Position numbers and translations under genes: made by a program | Part shown: positions 11,346-22,610 of the stretch, piece after piece | Position numbering within the stretch: position 1 is the stretch's first letter | Layout of the letters: each line of letters opens with the position of its first letter | The notes under the pieces: generated by a model | What the model saw: only the letters and a program-made list of their open reading frames with translations | What the model was told of the DNA's origin: nothing | Databases searched by the model: none | Assembly: GCF_024166365.1 (NCBI RefSeq) | Contig: NC_064821.1 | Coordinates: forward strand, 49,131,093-49,195,092 | Reading direction: 5' to 3' | Length of the DNA stretch: 64,000 nt | From: Elephas maximus indicus | Lineage: Eukaryota; Chordata; Mammalia; Proboscidea; Elephantidae

Positions 11346-12320
11346 AGGCTGACCATCGCAAGTGCTGTCGGGATGTGGTGGGCACGTCCCCTCCTCTCAG
11401 CGTTGGAGAAGGAGGCCTCCGGCAGCCCAGCTTCACACGCGTCTAGGCCCTGACCCGGGACACTGGGGGAGCCATAAGCGCCTGCTCCCACGGTTGAGGG
11501 GGGCCAGGGAACCATGCAGGGTATCGGAACCCACAGCTGCTCCACTGGAGAGGGAGCCAGGAAGAGAGACAGAGGTGTGATGGAGATGCAGACCCACGCA
11601 GACCAAAGTGTTTGGACAAAACCCCACAACCAGGCAGACAGGTCTCTCTGTGAATACTCGACCACACCCCCACTGTGCCCTGCCTTCCTGCCTGTCACCA
11701 TGGCTAGACTGTCCACACACCCATCCACGGCCGGCCCTCTGCCTGCCCACCAGGCTCCACCTCCTCCTGCCCAAGGAGCCGGACAAGCCTGTCTCTTCTG
11801 CTCCTTTCTTGTCTTCCTTTCTCCTGGACCATCTCCTCATGGACTTTAACACAGGCTGCTTTCCCCCTCCTAAAAGGCCTTTCTTTGGGGCATATAGTAC
11901 TCATTGTATTACTCTCTCAATTTCAAGGAAGGCTTGGAGTTTTTCAAAATATTAAGGGACTTCTTTTCAAGCTCTTCCCCTTCCATTCTTCTTCTCTTTT
12001 CTTTTCCCTTCTTCCCTTCCCTTCTTTAACAATTCAGTCCAAAGACATTAGGTGGGGCCCTGTGTGCAGGCATCTCCCTGGGTAAAGGGGGGTGCTGGAG
12101 CCCCAGAAGGGTGAGGAGAGAATGCACACAGAGGGCGACATGGTGGGGGAATCAGAGCCTGGGGTGGGGGGGTGCCCTTGCAGGAGTCAGCAGCCCAGAG
12201 CTGAGTGTTGGAAGGTGGCATGTGGGTAAGGGCAGCAGTGGCCTGACTAGGGTGCTGGAGCCTGAGCCTGTTTGGTAGGCGCTAGGGTCTAGCACCTGGA
12301 CCCCCATCCTGCTTTAGTCT
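11346..12320. other. Single-copy-like sequence, nothing recognised
   Basis: Moderately GC-rich sequence with no repeat family, exon or RNA gene that I can support. Several overlapping ORFs on both strands are low-complexity and show no domain. A pyrimidine-rich stretch lies at about 11965-12030. Confidence 0.5.
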
Positions 12321-12329
12321 TCTCCCAAC

Positions 12330-12512
12330 TTATTCTGCAATGTATTATGAATGTATTGTTGTTTCTTGTTTATTTCTGTGAGTTTCCCCCCTGCCTCCAT
12401 TACAATGTCCTCAAGGGTGGGGCCCTCACTGTCTTGGTTGCTGCTGTATCTTCAGTGGGTGGGACCATGCATGCGTGGCACTTGATAAACACGTGTTGAA
12501 TGAATGGGTGAA
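12330..12512 (+). mobile_element. L2 LINE 3' end
   Basis: L2 3' terminus in order: caatgtcctcaagggtgggg, tgctgctgtatcttcagtgg, cacttgataaacacgtgttg, aatgaatg. Ancient and non-coding. Confidence 0.65.
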
Positions 12513-13335
12513 GCCTGGAGCCCCTGTGCCTTGATGGGCTCAAAGAGCAGTGACACCTGCCTGAGGGGGTGGGGAGGGAAGTGAAATGTGACTGGGGCTT
12601 CTGCCTTGGTGTCGACTTTCACTGAAGCAGGAAGGATGCCCAGGAGGAAGGCAGGCTGGGTGGGGCGTAGGTTTGGATAGATTCAGTTGGAGGGGTGGTC
12701 CAGTGACCCGGGGGGAGATGCTGGGAGGCCAGCCCAAGAGGGGACATGGGCTGGGCACCCCTGCACAGAGCTGCCAGAGCTGGGAGAGTGAGATGTGAAG
12801 GTAAGAGGCAGAGTGTTCCACCCAGCATCAAGCCAAGGGGAAAGTGGCCCTGGAATCATCTGCCACCTGCAGTGCAGGAATTAAGAAAGGAATGGACAGT
12901 TTGGGGGGAACGTAAAAATATTTTCTGTGGCACCATATGGGCTAAATGAGTTCTGCCGTCCCCCAATCATCAGCAGCCCAAACACAGCAACGCAAGGTTT
13001 GACATGCATTTCCCCGTCCCTGGAGGAAGCTGGGCAGGAAGGACAGTGAATTCCACGTTCTAATATCGCTGGTTTGGTGGAAATCGGGGTGAACTTCAGC
13101 CAGATGTGCAGCTGAGAGCCAGCTCGAACTCCGTGATGTGCGGGAGGAAAGTGGTGCGTTTCTCCTCATCGCCACCAGATGGCGCGTCGTGCTTCCCTGG
13201 AAGCCGAATTGGCAAGCCCAGCTGTCAAGAGAGCCAGCAGATGCAGGGTCGTGGAGGGAAGTTGGACCAGGCATGGGCAAGGCTTCCTACATGGACTCCG
13301 TCTCCGCCTCTTTGTCATCCAGTCCTCCTGTTGGG
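12513..13335. other. Single-copy-like sequence, nothing recognised
   Basis: GC-moderate sequence without identifiable repeats or supported exons. Confidence 0.5.
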
Positions 13336-13339
13336 AACT

Positions 13340-13515
13340 TCAATGCACAGTGCCTCAGAGCACAAGCTTTGGACAGACTTAGGTTGAAATCCCTGTTCAG
13401 CCACTTAATGTTTTGTAAATGGCTTCAACCGTCTGCTTCAAAGTCATCGCTTGTAAAACAGGAGCGTAATACGGACCTAACAGGTTGTTGTAAGAATTAA
13501 ATTAGATAATAATAA
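13340..13515 (+). mobile_element. MIR SINE with short (ATA)n
   Basis: MIR-type signature: ttgaaatccctgttcagcca, then cgcttgtaaaacaggagcgt, ending in aataataataataaat. Confidence 0.6.
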
Positions 13516-13598
13516 TAATAAATATGCACAGTATTGGCACCCTCGCCAACGATCAGGCACTGTTCTAAGCACTTTACATATATTAATTTATTATTATA

Positions 13599-13797
13599 TT
13601 GTTAGGTGCCCTTGGGTCAATTTTGACTCATGGCGACCCCATGTGTTAAGAATAGAACTGCCCCAAAGGGTTTTCTAGGCTGTAAGCTTTACTCGAGCAG
13701 ATCACCAAGTTTTTCTCCCACGGAGCCACTGAGTGGTTTAGAACTGCCAGCCTTTCGGTTAGCAGCCAAGTGCTTAACCGTTGGGCCACCAGGGTTC
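13599..13797 (-). mobile_element. AfroSINE, long form
   Basis: Antisense SINE from gttaggtgcccttgggtc to the head at ttgggccaccagggtt. It is flanked by near-identical 17-bp target copies at 13582-13598 and 13798-13814 (attaatttattattata against attaactcattattata). It is about 35 bp longer than the short form because of an extra central segment. Confidence 0.88.
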
Positions 13798-13814
13798 ATT
13801 AACTCATTATTATA

Positions 13815-15235
13815 GTTCTCTTTTATTACCGAAGTGGCTGGGGACCAGAAGTGGCATCTCTGCAACGGAAGAAAGGAGGCCAGATCTCCCACATCAGGTC
13901 CACTTTCCCTGCTAACCCCTGAGTGCTGCTCAGTGCCAGGGTGGGGGTGGGACTGCTACCCAAAGAGGGCAGAGGGAGGAGGGAATGTCCTTGATGCTGA
14001 AGACTGGGACCCTCTTTTTCGTCCTGTTCTGCAGCCCTCGTGCCCAGCGTGAGCAGGAGCAGAGGCAGCTGGTGGTGAAGAGCCCACCCCTCAATCAGAG
14101 CAGTGGAGGAACTGCTGATTCCCAGCCTGGCTCCTGCTGCAGTTCCAGCAGCCCCTCGGGCTTCTGGGAAAGCTACCCCCTCCTCCAGCCATGGAGGGAG
14201 ATTGGGGCAGGTGAGTGACGGCCGCACCACACCGCTGTGTCAACCTCAGTGACTGGGTGAGGGAGACCTGAGAGGTGGCCAGCCCTGTGGGCCCAGAGCT
14301 GGGTTTGTGATGTGCTGAGTCTGAAGGCTCTGTGGAAAGTTGGGGGGATGCCCAGAGGCAGCTGGGATAAACAATCTGGCCTTCAGCATCAGAGGCAGCA
14401 GTCAGGATGGAGGTGTGGGTGTGGTGGTGGGGGGAGACCTGGGCATCAGGCCTGGGAGAAGCCTGGGCAATTAGAGTAGTGTCACCTCCCAGGCCTCGGA
14501 TACCCGAAGGCTCTTGGGCAGGGGTAGGCATGGGGGTGGGAACTCCCAGAAGTCCAGGGTAGCACAAGGGTGGGAGGGCCCAGAAGCCTGGGTTTGCCTG
14601 CCATGGTCTTCATGAGTGAGCAGGACTTCATGACCCGGAAACTCCAGGTGGGGGCTTGGGCCTGGGTAGGCTGGGGGTTTTCAGGGGCTTCTCTCCACAC
14701 CTCCATTTTCTCACTCCCTTTAGGTCATCTTGAGGCCCCTCTTCCCCGGGTCTCATTTTAATGATGCCTGAACGAGCCTTTAATTGCCTTTCAGGGATAA
14801 ATCTATAGGATTGGGGTTACCCCAAGTTCCAGGCCTGGGACGGAGAAGAGTCCCGAACTCAGTGGAAGCCCTGGGTTCTCAGCCTAGTCAATGTTATAAA
14901 CATTTGATTTTGTTTTTTGGGGAGTTAGTGGCCTCCCTTTGCTGCTGATTGGCTGGTGAGCCTCCCTGGCCCTCAGTCTCCTCTTCATTAGCAAAGAGAT
15001 TAGGGCACTCAGTTACCCCCAGCTCAGCTCAGACAGGGCAGAAACCAGAACCTCACAGGATGGGCCCTCAGCACCAGCCTCTGCTTCCCTTCTTACTACC
15101 CAATCAGATGGGCCGAGATGATGAAACCAGAAACAGCCTTGGCTCCTCCTGCCCTCCCCACCCCCTACTGTGAGCTCACAGGCCTAAAACAAAAACAGAC
15201 CACAAATAGAAATCAAAGTCTGAGAAAGAATCAAG
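13815..15235. other. Single-copy-like sequence, nothing recognised
   Basis: G/A-rich, C/T-rich sequence typical of intron or intergenic DNA. No supported gene or repeat. ORFs on both strands lack recognisable domains. Confidence 0.5.
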
Positions 15236-15337
15236 GAGCCATGACCCAGCCGTGGGAAAGGCCGTGTGACCTTGGCCAAGTCACTTCTCTGAGTGGGTTT
15301 GCTCATCTGTAAAATGGGGTCGTTATACTTACCTTAG
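15236..15337 (+). mobile_element. MIR SINE core
   Basis: MIR core: gtgtgaccttggccaagtca, cttctctgag, catctgtaaaatggggtcg. Confidence 0.75.
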
Positions 15338-15545
15338 GGGCCCTGATGGCGCAAGAATTAAGCACTTGGCTGCTAACTGAAAGGTTGGCGGATGGAACCC
15401 ATCCATTATCTCAGTGTGAGAAAAAGACCTGGAGATCTGCTTCCATAAAGATTACAGCCTGGAAAACCCTATGGGGCAGTTCTACTGTGTAACACACGGG
15501 GTCGCTATGAGGTGGAATCGACTTGACCACAGCTAACAATAATAC
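15338..15545 (+). mobile_element. AfroSINE, long form
   Basis: Sense SINE from ggggccctgatggcgcaag to ctaacaataatac. It carries the extra central segment (gacctggagatctgcttcc) also seen in the RTE leader. It is inserted at the end of a MIR. Confidence 0.85.
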
Positions 15546-16970
15546 TAACCTTTTTCTGAGTTGTTGTAAGAAGGTGCAATAAGATGTAAAACACAGGCCA
15601 CAGATGTGAGGTTTGGTCTAAAATTAAAGCCCCTCCTGGCCAAGCCATACCTGCTGGACTCTCCCCTCGTCCCGCCCCGCCCCCGCAGCTGGGCTGGGGC
15701 AGCCCCCTCACCACTTTCCTGTAAGGCTGTGGGTGGGAGGGGGCTGCCACAAGCGCTTGGGTAGCTAGCGCTTCTGCAGCCTTGCTCTCAGCTCCACTTC
15801 CTGTTTTTCTCCCCAACGAATTTTGCACCATCGCGCTTTCATTACAGGGAGTAGCAGGGCGTTGAAGGCAGGAGCCTGCCTGGGAAGGAAGCCTGGGGTC
15901 AGAGGGGTTCAAGGGGGCTTTGTGAGGCTGGGGAAATGGCTGTGCTAGGTGTGTCCAGGTGTCTGCCAAGCTTTGGACTCCATGATCTCCAGCTCAGAGT
16001 GGAAGGAGGAAGCTCGTGGAGGCTGGGGGTGGAGGTGGGCAAGTGTCCAGCCCTGTGGGAGGAGCAGGGGGTTCCTAAATTCCCATCCCCACGCTGAAAA
16101 CTGCCTGTTTTCCAGGCCAAACCCATATTTTTCCAGGTAGGGCAGAGGGGTCACTCTGACCAGTTAGTCAGCCTGGCTGACCCAGGTCTCTGAGCATCTG
16201 ATGTAAGACCTCAGCCACCGAAGCAGCTGAGTAGACAGGGTGGGGGTGGCCTAGGGCTAGAGTAAAGAGGGGGCCCCTTTGGGCAAGGGCACCATATAGG
16301 TACCTCTGTGCTGAGCCCTAAGGCTGCCGATCAGTGTTTGATGGGCAAATAAATTGAGGGACAGACAGAAGGAAAGTTGGGGTAGTGAACTCCAGGCAAA
16401 AGGAACAGTGTGTGCAAAGGTCCAGAGTCAGAGAGATAGCCTGGCATGTTCTGGAGCCGAAAGTCCCTGCTATGGTGCTGCATGAAGGGCAAGGTGGAGA
16501 GAGGCTGCCTGGGTCAGCTCCATTCGGATGACTGGGTCTCCGTCTTGTTCTCAAGCCAGTCTCAGCCAGTGCCCTAGCAGGGACCCTGTCTGAGCCCAAA
16601 AATGATTTCAGTATGAGAAGCCAGTTCATGTTAGCTCAAGCAGGAAAGGGGACTTCATAGCAAGGGTGCAGGGTGCTCTCACAGAAGCCAGAGATGTAGC
16701 CCAGCCTTGGAGTAGTACTGGGACCAGGCAGTCCTTCCCTATCTCCCTTCTGCTTGCCTGTCCCCACTTGCCCACCCACATCACAGCAGCCAATTTGATG
16801 TGTCCTGAGTCCATTCACACAAAGAGAACTATTGCCTGGCCTAAGTCCACATTCCTGGGGAGGGGTTGGCTGGCCTGTCTTGGATCAGACCCTTCTTCTG
16901 GTCCAGTTAGTTGCAGCTAGTGGTCAAGTTTGTCTGCTGAGCATCTGTCCTCATTGTTATGTAAAGGAGG
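15546..16970. other. Single-copy-like sequence; GC-rich patch at 15660-15860
   Basis: No repeat or exon that I can support. At 15660-15860 there are GC boxes (cccgccccgcccccgc), an ETS-like acttcctg and a short imperfect palindrome aagcgcttgggtagctag... around 15751-15773. This could be a regulatory element, but the sequence alone does not prove it. Confidence 0.35.
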
Positions 16971-17486
16971 TATCCTGGATTGAATTATGTCCACCCAAAA
17001 GTGTGTGTATCAACTTGCTTAGGCCATGATTCCCAGTATTGTGTGGTTGTCCTCCATGTTGTGATTGTAATTTTATATTAAGAGGATTAGGGTGGGATGT
17101 AACACCACCCTTACTCAGGTCACCTCCCTGATCCAATATAAAAGGAGTTTCTCTGGGGTGTGGCCTGTACCCCCTTTCATCTCTCAAGAGATAAAAAAGA
17201 AAGGGAAGCAAGTGGAGAGTAGGGGACCTCCTACCACCAAGAAAGCAGCACCAGGAGCAGAGCGCGTCCTTTGGACCCAGGTTCCCCGCACATGAGAAGA
17301 TCCTCAACCAGGGGAAGATTGAGGACAAGGACCTTCCTCCAGAGCCAGCAGACAGAAAAACACTTCCCCTGGAGCTGAAGCCTGAATTTGGACTTCTAGC
17401 CTACCAGACTGTGAGAGAATAAACTTCTTTGTTAAAGCCATCCACTTGTGGTATTTCTGTTGTGGCAGCACTAGATGACTAAGACA
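16971..17486 (+). mobile_element. Solo LTR, MaLR/ERVL-like
   Basis: A 516-bp LTR beginning tatcctggattgaattatg and ending ctagatgactaagaca, with an AATAAA signal (agagaataaacttctttg) about 70 bp before the end. It is flanked by an exact 5-bp duplication ggagg (16966-16970, 17487-17491). Same family as 18824-19343, 35678-36202, 41210-41697, 44613-45114 and 60994-61495. There is no internal viral region. Confidence 0.88.
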
Positions 17487-17491
17487 GGAGG

Positions 17492-18818
17492 GTTCCCAGA
17501 AAAGGGGAGATGGGCAGACATACTAACAGCCTAAAAGCCAATAGGGTCCTCTCTAGTGCATTCCATTCTGGGGTTGCCCAGCACACATACCCTTGCTCAC
17601 CTCCTGTGGCTTTTCCCAAATAGCCCCATTCCGGTTGTCCCTACTTAACCCAGTCCTGTCATAAAACAAAGTCAACCACAAATACCTCTCCCCCTGTCAA
17701 ACAAGAGGCAACCCAAGTCATGTTGAAGTATTGCATCCAGGGCCTCCTTTCTCAGAGCCCACCATCTCCAGCTGGTATATATCCCCCTCTGTTTCTTCCC
17801 AGGATCCCCCTCAAGAGATAGACTAAGTGATCCATTTAACCTCTCCTGCCATATTTGATCTATAGAGCAAAAGATGCGAGCTCCATACAAAACGCATGCC
17901 ATGGTCTTCTGGAAGGGTAGAGTAAATTAAACACTAGGAACAATGAATGGCTGGTTGATTTCCTTGGCTGTGCAGTGAGCTCCTTGGTTGGCAAACATGG
18001 TTATCTCAGGTTCTGCTCACCAGGAAAGGATCCCTTGTCTAGAGTCTTTCAAGTTTTCTCAAGTGAGAAGGACCTTAAGAAGGCTTTTTTCCCTATGAGC
18101 AGCCAGCTTCTTGGTGCTGGTACTTGGGCCCAGGAATCATCAAAGAGGATGAGATGTCACAAGCCCCAATTTGCCAGACTTGAGGGTTTCTTGGAATTTT
18201 AACTCTCATAAGACCCTAGTTGGTTGCTTGTCAGTTTTATTTTGGGGCCTGCCATTTGCCAATAACCAGTGCCATGAAATCTTGTCCATTTGAATACTCA
18301 GCCTTAGACTGAACCACGGCCCAGGGTTTGGGTTTCTTAGCAACCAGCATGGTAGCCAGTTTCTACTTTCAGCCTAAGGGTTGCTCAGGGTGGCAGAAGG
18401 CATTTTTTTCTCTAATTTCTCTTGGAATTCTACCCCTGCCTGCCCTCATGACACTTGACAACGGGAGGCAGCATCATGTATGTCTGATAAGAAGAGGTAT
18501 TTTAGAGGTACCAAAGATTAAGGGTTGTTCACTTCTGTGGTTCTTCCCAGATATCCCCATTGCAGTTGCTAAGCTTATAGGCTTTTCTATTGTGTGTCAA
18601 CTTTGGTTTTAGAAACAGGCTGTGGCAGAGAATGTGGCTGCTACTTTGCAACAGGTACATAATTACCTGTCCCTTGGTAGTCACTGGCTATAAGAGGAAA
18701 GAATTTCCCTTAGTAGAATTAAATATTTCCTCTGTTTTTTCCGCCCCCAATCTTGAGCGCAAATGAACTGAAGCGTATCCGTAGCACCTGCCGAAGACTG
18801 CTAGAAGTGGCTCACATA
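17492..18818. other. Unassigned sequence between two opposed LTRs
   Basis: No recognised family. A 76-codon minus-strand ORF (17672-17902) and two plus-strand ORFs (17975-18202, 18328-18612) look more protein-like than chance, but I cannot match them to a domain. An old retroviral-internal fragment is possible. The flanking LTRs point in opposite directions, so this is not a simple provirus. Confidence 0.3.
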
Positions 18819-18823
18819 CTGAT

Positions 18824-19343
18824 TGTCTTATCTAATTATCTAGCGCTGCTATAACAGAAATACCACAAGTGGACGGTTTTAACAAAGAGAAATTTATTCT
18901 TTCATGGTCTAGTAGGTTAGAAGTCTGAACTCAGAGTGCCAGCTCGAGGTGAAGGCTTTGTCTCTCTGTCAGCCCTGGAAGAAAGTCCTTGCCATCAATC
19001 TTCCCCTGGTGGAGGAGATTCTCAGCACAGGGACCCTGGATCCAAACGACACATTATTCTCCTGGCTGTGGTGATATGAGGTTCCCCCTGTCTCTCTGCT
19101 TGCTTCTCTCTTTTATATCTCAAAAAAGAATGACTTAAAATACAACCTAATCTTGTAGATTGAGTCCTGCCTCATTAACATAACTGCCTGTAATCCTGCC
19201 TTATTAACGTCATAGAAGTAGGAATTACAGCACATAGGAAAATTACATCAGATGACAAAATGGTGGACAATCACACAATACTGGGCATCATGGCTTAGCC
19301 AAATTGACACACAATTTTGGGGGATACAATTCAGTCCATAACA
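18824..19343 (-). mobile_element. Solo LTR, MaLR/ERVL-like
   Basis: Reverse copy of the family: starts tgtcttatctaattatctag on the plus strand and ends cagtccataaca. Exact 5-bp target duplication ctgat (18819-18823, 19344-19348). 520 bp. Confidence 0.88.
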
Positions 19344-19348
19344 CTGAT

Positions 19349-20225
19349 ATCCTGGGCATTTTGCTCCAAAATTTTCTAAGCTTCAGCCTCCGTTGGCATG
19401 TGCTCTTAGTCCCATTGTTGAACTGATTTGTTACCACGTAACAAGAACCGCCAGTGTCCCATCCAGAACTGAAGGAATGAATCCTCATTGCTTCTCCCTC
19501 CTTCTCAATGCAGTTAGTTTCATACTTTCTTTGAAAAACAGTTTCTCCTGACAACAGTTTCTGTACCAGTTGGAATTTGTTTGGTTTCAAACAGAAAGCC
19601 ACTCAAGAAGGTTTAAACAGAAAATGCAAATAAGATAGAAGTGGTAGAAGGCTTTCACAGAATGAAGAAGGTGGTGGATCTCAAAAAAATGCAGGAATCA
19701 GGAGCTGGGAAGTTGCCTGAAATCTCTGACTCTTGTCTATGTTCTTCTCTTCCTGTCTGTCATGTTTCATGATTCTCTCTCAATCTCTCTCTGCATATCA
19801 GGATCTCTAATTTCTTTAGTCTATATGATGGGCTTAAGACCCCCACAGCTCCCCAGCTTACCGTTACAACTCCCAAGCTATAGTTACCTAAAGAGTCACT
19901 AACTCACCTCTCTTGTTTCTAATTCCATTTTCCTGGGGAAGTGACTGATTGGCTTAGTTTGGGTCAGGTGACAACCCTAGTCCAATCAACTTGGGCAGGG
20001 GTCAAGGTCATGTTGGGCAAGCATATCTGATAGGAGGCTACCCTATAGCCACATGGATGCATGGAGGAAAGTCCCTGGAACAAGAAGTTGGCATATACCT
20101 TCATACATTTCCACCATTTTCACGGCCTTGGTCTGGGCACTGTTGCTCTTGCCATCCTGCATTTCCCTGGATTGAAATGCAGGCCATATTGAATGAGGCC
20201 ATATACTTCAAACCCAGTTCCCCCT
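19349..20225. other. Unassigned sequence
   Basis: No repeat or exon that I can name. It contains C/T-rich runs near 19740-19800. Confidence 0.4.
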
Positions 20226-21190
20226 ATCGTTAACATCTTACGTTATTATTGTACATTTGTCACAACTTGTAGTTCTTTTTAGCTGGCATCAAGTCAGCCC
20301 CTGACTCGTGGCAACCCCACGTACAATGAAATGAAATGTCGCCAGGCACTGGGTCATCCCCGTGACCAGCTGGATCAGACTCTGGTGATCTATAGGGTTT
20401 TCATTGGTTTTTGGGAGTAGATTGCCAGGCTTTTCTTCCTAGACCATCTTGGTCTGGAATCTCTGCTGAAACCTGTTCATTATCACGGCAACACACAAGC
20501 TTCCACCGACCCACAGTGGTGGCTGCACTTGAGGTGCTTTGGCTGGGAATCAAACCCCCGGTCTTCCACATGGAGGTTGAGAATTCTACCACTGAGCTGG
20601 ACAACTAAGGAACTGATGTTGTTACCTTATTAGCTAAAGTCCGTACTTTATTGAGATTTCCTTAGTTTTAATCTAATGTCCTATTTCTGTTCCAGGATCT
20701 CAGCCAGGATACCACAGTACATTGAGTTGTCATGCTCCTGTGACTGTTCTTGGGACTTTCTTTGTTTTTGATAACCTTCACAGTTTTAAGGAATACTGGT
20801 GAGATATTTTGTAGACTGTCCATCATTTCTCTTATGTTTTTATTATGATTAGACTGGGGTTATGGGTCCCTGGGAGAAAGACCGCAGAAGTAAGGTGCCC
20901 TCCTCATCACATCAATTGCTACATGCTATCAACATGACTTAAGATGACCTTGACCTTGACCTGGCTGAGGTAGGGGATCTCCTCTGTAAAGTTGCCTCCC
21001 CTTTCCATACTGTACTCTTTGAAAGGAAGTCACTAGGTGTAGCCCATTCTTAAGGAGGGGGAGTTAGAGTCCCCTTTCTTGAGAGCAAAATAGATACCAA
21101 ATGATTTTAAATTATTCTGCACAGGAGATTTATTTATTCTTCCCGATTATTTATATCAGTGTAGACTCACAATTTTATATTTTGGGCTGT
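20226..21190 (-). mobile_element. Ancient L1-type 3' region
   Basis: Antisense old L1 sequence (gtacatttgtcacaactt, tgttccaggatctcagccag, gattagactggggttatggg, actctttgaaaggaagtcac). It is split by a tRNA-headed SINE at 20276-20610. Assignment is from remembered family sequence and is moderate. Confidence 0.5.
20276..20610 (-). mobile_element. tRNA-Gly-headed SINE with RTE-like body
   Basis: On the minus strand it starts with a tRNA-Gly-like head. The A-box side is gctcagtggtagaattctc and the B-box side gggtttgattcccagcc. It continues into RTE-leader-like sequence (aacaggtttcagcagagatt, aggaagaaaagcctggcaat) and ends with an RTE-like tail (ggttgccacgagtcagggg). About 335 bp. A second copy is at 60437-60715. 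Confidence 0.7.
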
Positions 21191-22022
21191 AATCAAATGA
21201 TACTTTTTTTTAATTTAATTTATTTTGTTGTTTTTGCTGAGAATATACACAGCAAGACAAACACTAGTTCAACAGCCTCTGCATGTACAATCCAGTGATA
21301 TTGGTTACATTCATCAAATTGTGCAACCATTCTCATCCTCCTTTTCTGAGTTGTTCCTCCTCCATTAACACCAACTCACTTCCCCCTAAGGTCCCTATCT
21401 AATCTTTCAAGTTGCTGTTGTCAATTTGATCCCAAATAGATAGTTCTTAAAAGAGCATAATGCCCAAGGCAGACTTTTTTTACTGGTGAAGCTAAACTAT
21501 TGTTTGGTTTTAAGGAGACTTAGGGGGATATTTTTGGCTTAAGGTTTAAAGATGATCTCAGAGCAATAGTTTCAGGGGTTCATTCAGCCTCCATGCCTCC
21601 AGAAAATATAGAGTCCATGAAAATTTGAAATTCTCTTCTGCATTTCCCCCTTTTGATCAAGACTCTTCTATGAATCTTTGATAAAAATATTCAGTAATTG
21701 TAGCTGGGCACCATCTAGTTCTTCTGGTCTCATGGCAAAGGAGGCAGTTGTTCGTGGAGGCAATTAGCCACACATTCCATTTCCTTCTCCTATTCCTGAC
21801 TGTTTTTCCTGTTGCTCCAGGCCGGTAGAGACCAATTGTTGTGCCGTGCAAGCTTTTAAGACCCCGCACACTACACAACAGAACAGGAGGTAGAGCAGAA
21901 GCACTGAACATGTTATTAGGCCAAAAAACTGGGATGTCCCATGAAATCATGACCCTAAACCTCCAAACCAAGGAACCAAATCACATGAGGTGTTTGGTTG
22001 TACATAAGCAGCCACAGCAGCT
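21191..22022 (-). mobile_element. L1 3' UTR, distinct subfamily
   Basis: Antisense, beginning with a T/A-rich end (ttttttttaatttaatttat). It contains tctagttcttctggtctcat and caagcttttaagacccc, features shared in position with the L1 3' UTRs at 1153-2656 and 39377-40425 but otherwise divergent. Confidence 0.6.
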
Positions 22023-22610
22023 ACTTTTATTTTATTTTATTTTATTGTCATTGTTGTAAATATATCTATCACACAACTTTTGCCAATTCAACTTTTTACA
22101 GGTATACAACTTATTGACAGGAATTACAATAATCAGCTGTGTAACCCTGCCCTTAACCAATGAGATTTTTCCATCACCGTAAACCAAAATTCAGTATAAA
22201 AGTCAACTACCTCCCCTTTTCCCCCTCCCTCCCACCCCTGGTAACCACTAATAAACATTGGTCTCTATACATTTGCTTTTTCTTTCTTTTTTTTTTTTTT
22301 TAAGTAAGTGAGGTCATACAATATTTGTCCTTTTGTGATCGACTGATTTCACTCAGCATAATGTCTTTAAACTCCAACCATATTGTAGTATGTATCAAGA
22401 CTTCATTTCTTCTGCTGGCTGAGTAGTATACCATTATATGCATTATCACATTTTGTTGGCCCATTCATCTGTTACGGGCATTTAGAGTGTTTCCACTTTT
22501 GGGCTATTGTGAATAGTGCAGCAATGAACGGTGGTGTCCAAGTCTGTTTGAGTATCTGGTTTCACATCTTTTGGGTATATAGCTAGAAGTGGAATGGCTG
22601 GGTCATATGG

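Noticed and set aside
11433-11955. Overlapping ORFs of 111-139 codons on both strands
   Set aside because: Open in several frames at once, no domain, and no conserved start or splice signals that I can support.
15505-15969. 154-codon minus-strand ORF as a gene
   Set aside because: Its C-terminal part runs into MIR/SINE sequence, composition is low-complexity, and no domain or splice context supports it.
16971-19343. LTR pair as a provirus
   Set aside because: The LTRs point in opposite directions and each has its own, different 5-bp duplication, so they are two independent solo LTRs.
20540-20610. Functional tRNA-Gly gene on the minus strand
   Set aside because: Only the A-box and B-box halves are similar. 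The acceptor stem does not close and the sequence runs directly into a retroposon body.
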